NCBI RefSeq assembly: GCF_013364275.1
Contig: NZ_CP054932.1
Coordinates: 4,960,001-5,024,000, forward strand
Length of the DNA stretch: 64,000 bases
Reading direction: 5' to 3'
From: Actinomadura sp. NAK00032
GTDB taxonomy: Bacteria; Actinomycetota; Actinomycetes; Streptosporangiales; Streptosporangiaceae
The position numbers were made by a program, and so were the translations under genes. Below are positions 62,324-64,000 of the stretch, piece after piece. The notes beneath the pieces are model-generated. The model saw nothing but the letters and a program-made list of their open reading frames with translations. It was not told the DNA's origin and ran no database searches. How positions within the stretch are numbered: the first letter of the stretch is position 1; every line of letters starts with the position of its first letter.

Positions 62324-63990
62324 CGCCCGGCCCCCGCGGGCTCGGACGAGGACAGCAGCGGGCCGTCGATCTCGCCCGCGAGGAGCCTCCGCCACATCGA
62401 GCGGCGGCGCGGCTTGCCGCTGGAGGTCAGCTCGATCGCGGCGGCCCGCACCCGCACGACGCGCACGGCCACGTCGGGGCCCACGAGCGGGGCGAGGCAC
62501 GCGACGACGCCCTCCGCGGACGGTGCGGTGGTGAGCACGCACACCACGGGGTCGTCGTCCAGGTACCCGGCGAGCACCGCGGTCCGCCGCCGGGCCAGCA
62601 GGCCCTCCTCGGCCAGGGCCGCCTCCAGCTCCTCCACGTACACGTTGCGGCCCCGCACCTGGAGGCTGTCGCCGATGCGGCCGACGACGTAGAGCTCGCC
62701 GCCGGTCATGAAGCCCGCGTCGCCGGTGAACAGCACGCCGTCCTCGAACCGGGTGGCGGGGTCCTCCTGCGCGCTGGTGTGGCCCAGCGCCACCGAGGGG
62801 CCGGCCACGGTGATCTCGCCGAGGCTCCCGTCCGGGACGCGGCGGCCGGCGTCGTCGGCGATCCGCACGGTGAGCCCGTCCAGCGGCGTCCCGCAGCCGA
62901 CGTGCCAGACGCCGGGGCCGGCCGGCGCGCGCCGGGAGACCTCCGCCGCGCCGAGCAGCGGGAGCGGCTCCCCCATCCGGAGGGGGCCGGGGGCGACCGC
63001 GACGGCCGGCGCGGCGCGGCCCAGCGGCGCGCAGGTGACGCCGAGCGTCGCCTCCGCCAGCCCGTAGGCGGGGCGCAGCGCCGACGGCCGCAGGCCGCAG
63101 GGGCCCAGCAGGTCCAGGAACGCGGCGGCGGTGTCCAGGCGCACCCGCTCGGCGCCGGTGACGACCGCCTCGACCCCGGACAGGTCGAGCCCGGCGACCT
63201 GCTCGGGCCGGACGCGCCGCACGACGTACTCCAGGCCGAAGTTCGGCATCAGCATGACCATGCCCGGCCGGGCGTGGTGCTCGCGCAGCCAGCGCAGCGG
63301 CCGCTGGACGAACTGCTCGGGCCGCATCAGCGCGACCGGCTCGCCCCGCACGACCGGGGTGAGCAGGCCGAAGACCAGCCCGAGGTCGTGGTGCAGCGGC
63401 AGCCACGGCACGCCGGTCCCGGCGGCCCGGCCGGCCCAGCGCCGCCCGATCATCGCGATGTTGGCCTCCAGGTTGCCCCGGCTCACCCGGACGCCGCGTG
63501 CCCTGCCGCGCGATCCGGAGGTGAACTGCAGGAGGGCCGTCTCGGCCGGTGGCCATGATCCACGCGGGGCGTCGGCGGCGCTCGCGGGCGCCAGGACGGC
63601 GCGTCCCGGCCCGGCGACCGCGGCCGCGGCCCCGGCCAGGTCCGGGTCGGCGAGCACCAGGTTCGCGCCGGACTCGGCGATCACGTGGGCGGCATGGGCG
63701 CGCCACCGGCGGGCGGCGCCGAGTGCGGCGGGCGGCGCGAGCGGCGCGGGGGTGCCGCCCGCGGCGAGGATCCCGAAGAACGCGGCGGCGAACCCGGGCC
63801 CGGTCCGGCGCAGGACGACCGCGGTCTGCCCCGTGGTGAGCCCCCGGTCGCGCAGGTCGCGGGCGGTGGCGCGGACGTGCCCGGCCAGCGCCGCGTACGA
63901 GAGGGCCTCCCACGTCCCGTCCTCGGCGAGGAAGCGCAGGCCGGCGGACTCCGACGGCGCGTCGAGCCAGTCCAGGAGCCCGGCGGTCAC
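62320..63990 (-). CDS. Fatty acyl-AMP ligase (FAAL)
   Basis: 556 residues, adenylate-forming enzyme. P-loop FTSGSRGRARG (156-166), WLPLHHDLGLVFGLL and MRPEQFVQRPLRWL, MPNFGLEYVVRRV, PAYGLAEATLGV, then GELYVVGRIGDSLQVRGRNVYVEELE and the C-terminal Lys in TSSGKPRRR. These match FAALs rather than acyl-CoA ligases (notably the FAAL-typical WLP-HD-GL and NF-YE blocks). It would activate a fatty acid as acyl-AMP and load it on the ACP encoded at 57280. GTG at 63990; the TGA of an upstream gene seems to overlap it, so the operon continues past the window edge. Confidence 0.9.
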   Translation of the reverse strand: MTAGLLDWLDAPSESAGLRFLAEDGTWEALSYAALAGHVRATARDLRDRGLTTGQTAVVLRRTGPGFAAAFFGILAAGGTPAPLAPPAALGAARRWRAHAAHVIAESGANLVLADPDLAGAAAAVAGPGRAVLAPASAADAPRGSWPPAETALLQFTSGSRGRARGVRVSRGNLEANIAMIGRRWAGRAAGTGVPWLPLHHDLGLVFGLLTPVVRGEPVALMRPEQFVQRPLRWLREHHARPGMVMLMPNFGLEYVVRRVRPEQVAGLDLSGVEAVVTGAERVRLDTAAAFLDLLGPCGLRPSALRPAYGLAEATLGVTCAPLGRAAPAVAVAPGPLRMGEPLPLLGAAEVSRRAPAGPGVWHVGCGTPLDGLTVRIADDAGRRVPDGSLGEITVAGPSVALGHTSAQEDPATRFEDGVLFTGDAGFMTGGELYVVGRIGDSLQVRGRNVYVEELEAALAEEGLLARRRTAVLAGYLDDDPVVCVLTTAPSAEGVVACLAPLVGPDVAVRVVRVRAAAIELTSSGKPRRRSMWRRLLAGEIDGPLLSSSEPAGAGR

Positions 63991-64000
63991 GGCAGGTCCA

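Noticed and set aside
61115-63913. 932-codon frame joining the acyl-CoA dehydrogenase to an upstream extension
   Set aside because: The extension reads through the FAAL gene in another frame; a GTG at 62323 overlapping the FAAL stop gives a normal-length dehydrogenase.

Overview
The window is very GC-rich, with codon third positions almost always G or C. It carries a mycobacterial/Streptomyces-type gene set: SufR-SufBDC with a Rieske protein, SufU, a 20S proteasome beta subunit, OpcA, a seven-iron ferredoxin and MmpL. This points to an actinomycete. The gene content would suit Streptosporangiales (Actinomadura/Thermomonospora-like), but that placement is an inference. No rRNA, tRNA, phage, insertion sequence or CRISPR was recognised. 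The DNA reads as chromosomal, and its right end looks like an accessory biosynthetic locus.

Layout. 1-9.5 kb: a small HTH protein, an ABC-F ATPase, a two-domain VOC protein, three tandem AIM24 proteins, a catalytically degenerate EAL protein, a two-component pair and small membrane proteins, separated by perfect hairpin terminators. 9.5-16.2 kb: the suf Fe-S assembly operon (sufR-B-D-Rieske-C-S-U-T, minus strand), with an IdeR/DtxR-like iron box upstream of sufR. 16.2-21.9 kb: an arginine deiminase operon (arcA-OTC-arcC-APC permease-UspA). 22-25.7 kb: an ABC-2 exporter, an EamA permease and an orphan proteasome beta subunit. 25.7-30.8 kb: polX, then ctaA, a PrsW-type membrane protease and ctaB. 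31.4-43.2 kb: a pentose-phosphate operon tkt-tal-[three Pgi-like paralogues]-zwf-opcA-pgl, mostly coupled by ATGA/GTGA overlaps. 43.3-54.2 kb: an L,D-transpeptidase lipoprotein, a cupin, fdxA with a SufR-like regulator, a kinase/PNPOx/regulator trio, MarR-MFS, PadR-HAAS and a further two-component pair. 54.2-64 kb: an MmpL exporter coupled to a short PEP-synthase-like protein, facing a minus-strand coupled set (fatty acyl-AMP ligase, acyl-CoA dehydrogenase, two extended SDRs, a second PEP-utilising protein, ACP) that runs off the right edge.

How the genes fit together. Iron-sulfur biology recurs (suf operon, iron box, fdxA with a second Cys-bearing SufR-like regulator). The pentose-phosphate operon makes NADPH and is unusual for its three non-canonical Pgi paralogues. 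The most novel part is the right end: activation of an acyl chain (FAAL), loading on ACP, desaturation (ACAD) and reduction (SDRs), with a phosphoryl-transfer enzyme apparently split in two and an MmpL exporter. This resembles a small lipid-like natural-product pathway that I cannot match to a known one.

Many genes appear leaderless: a TAnnnT or CAnnnT -10 hexamer lies 6-8 nt before the start codon at more than ten genes. Short in-frame tandem duplications of 15-21 bp also recur. All functions rest on reading motifs by eye; no database search was possible.
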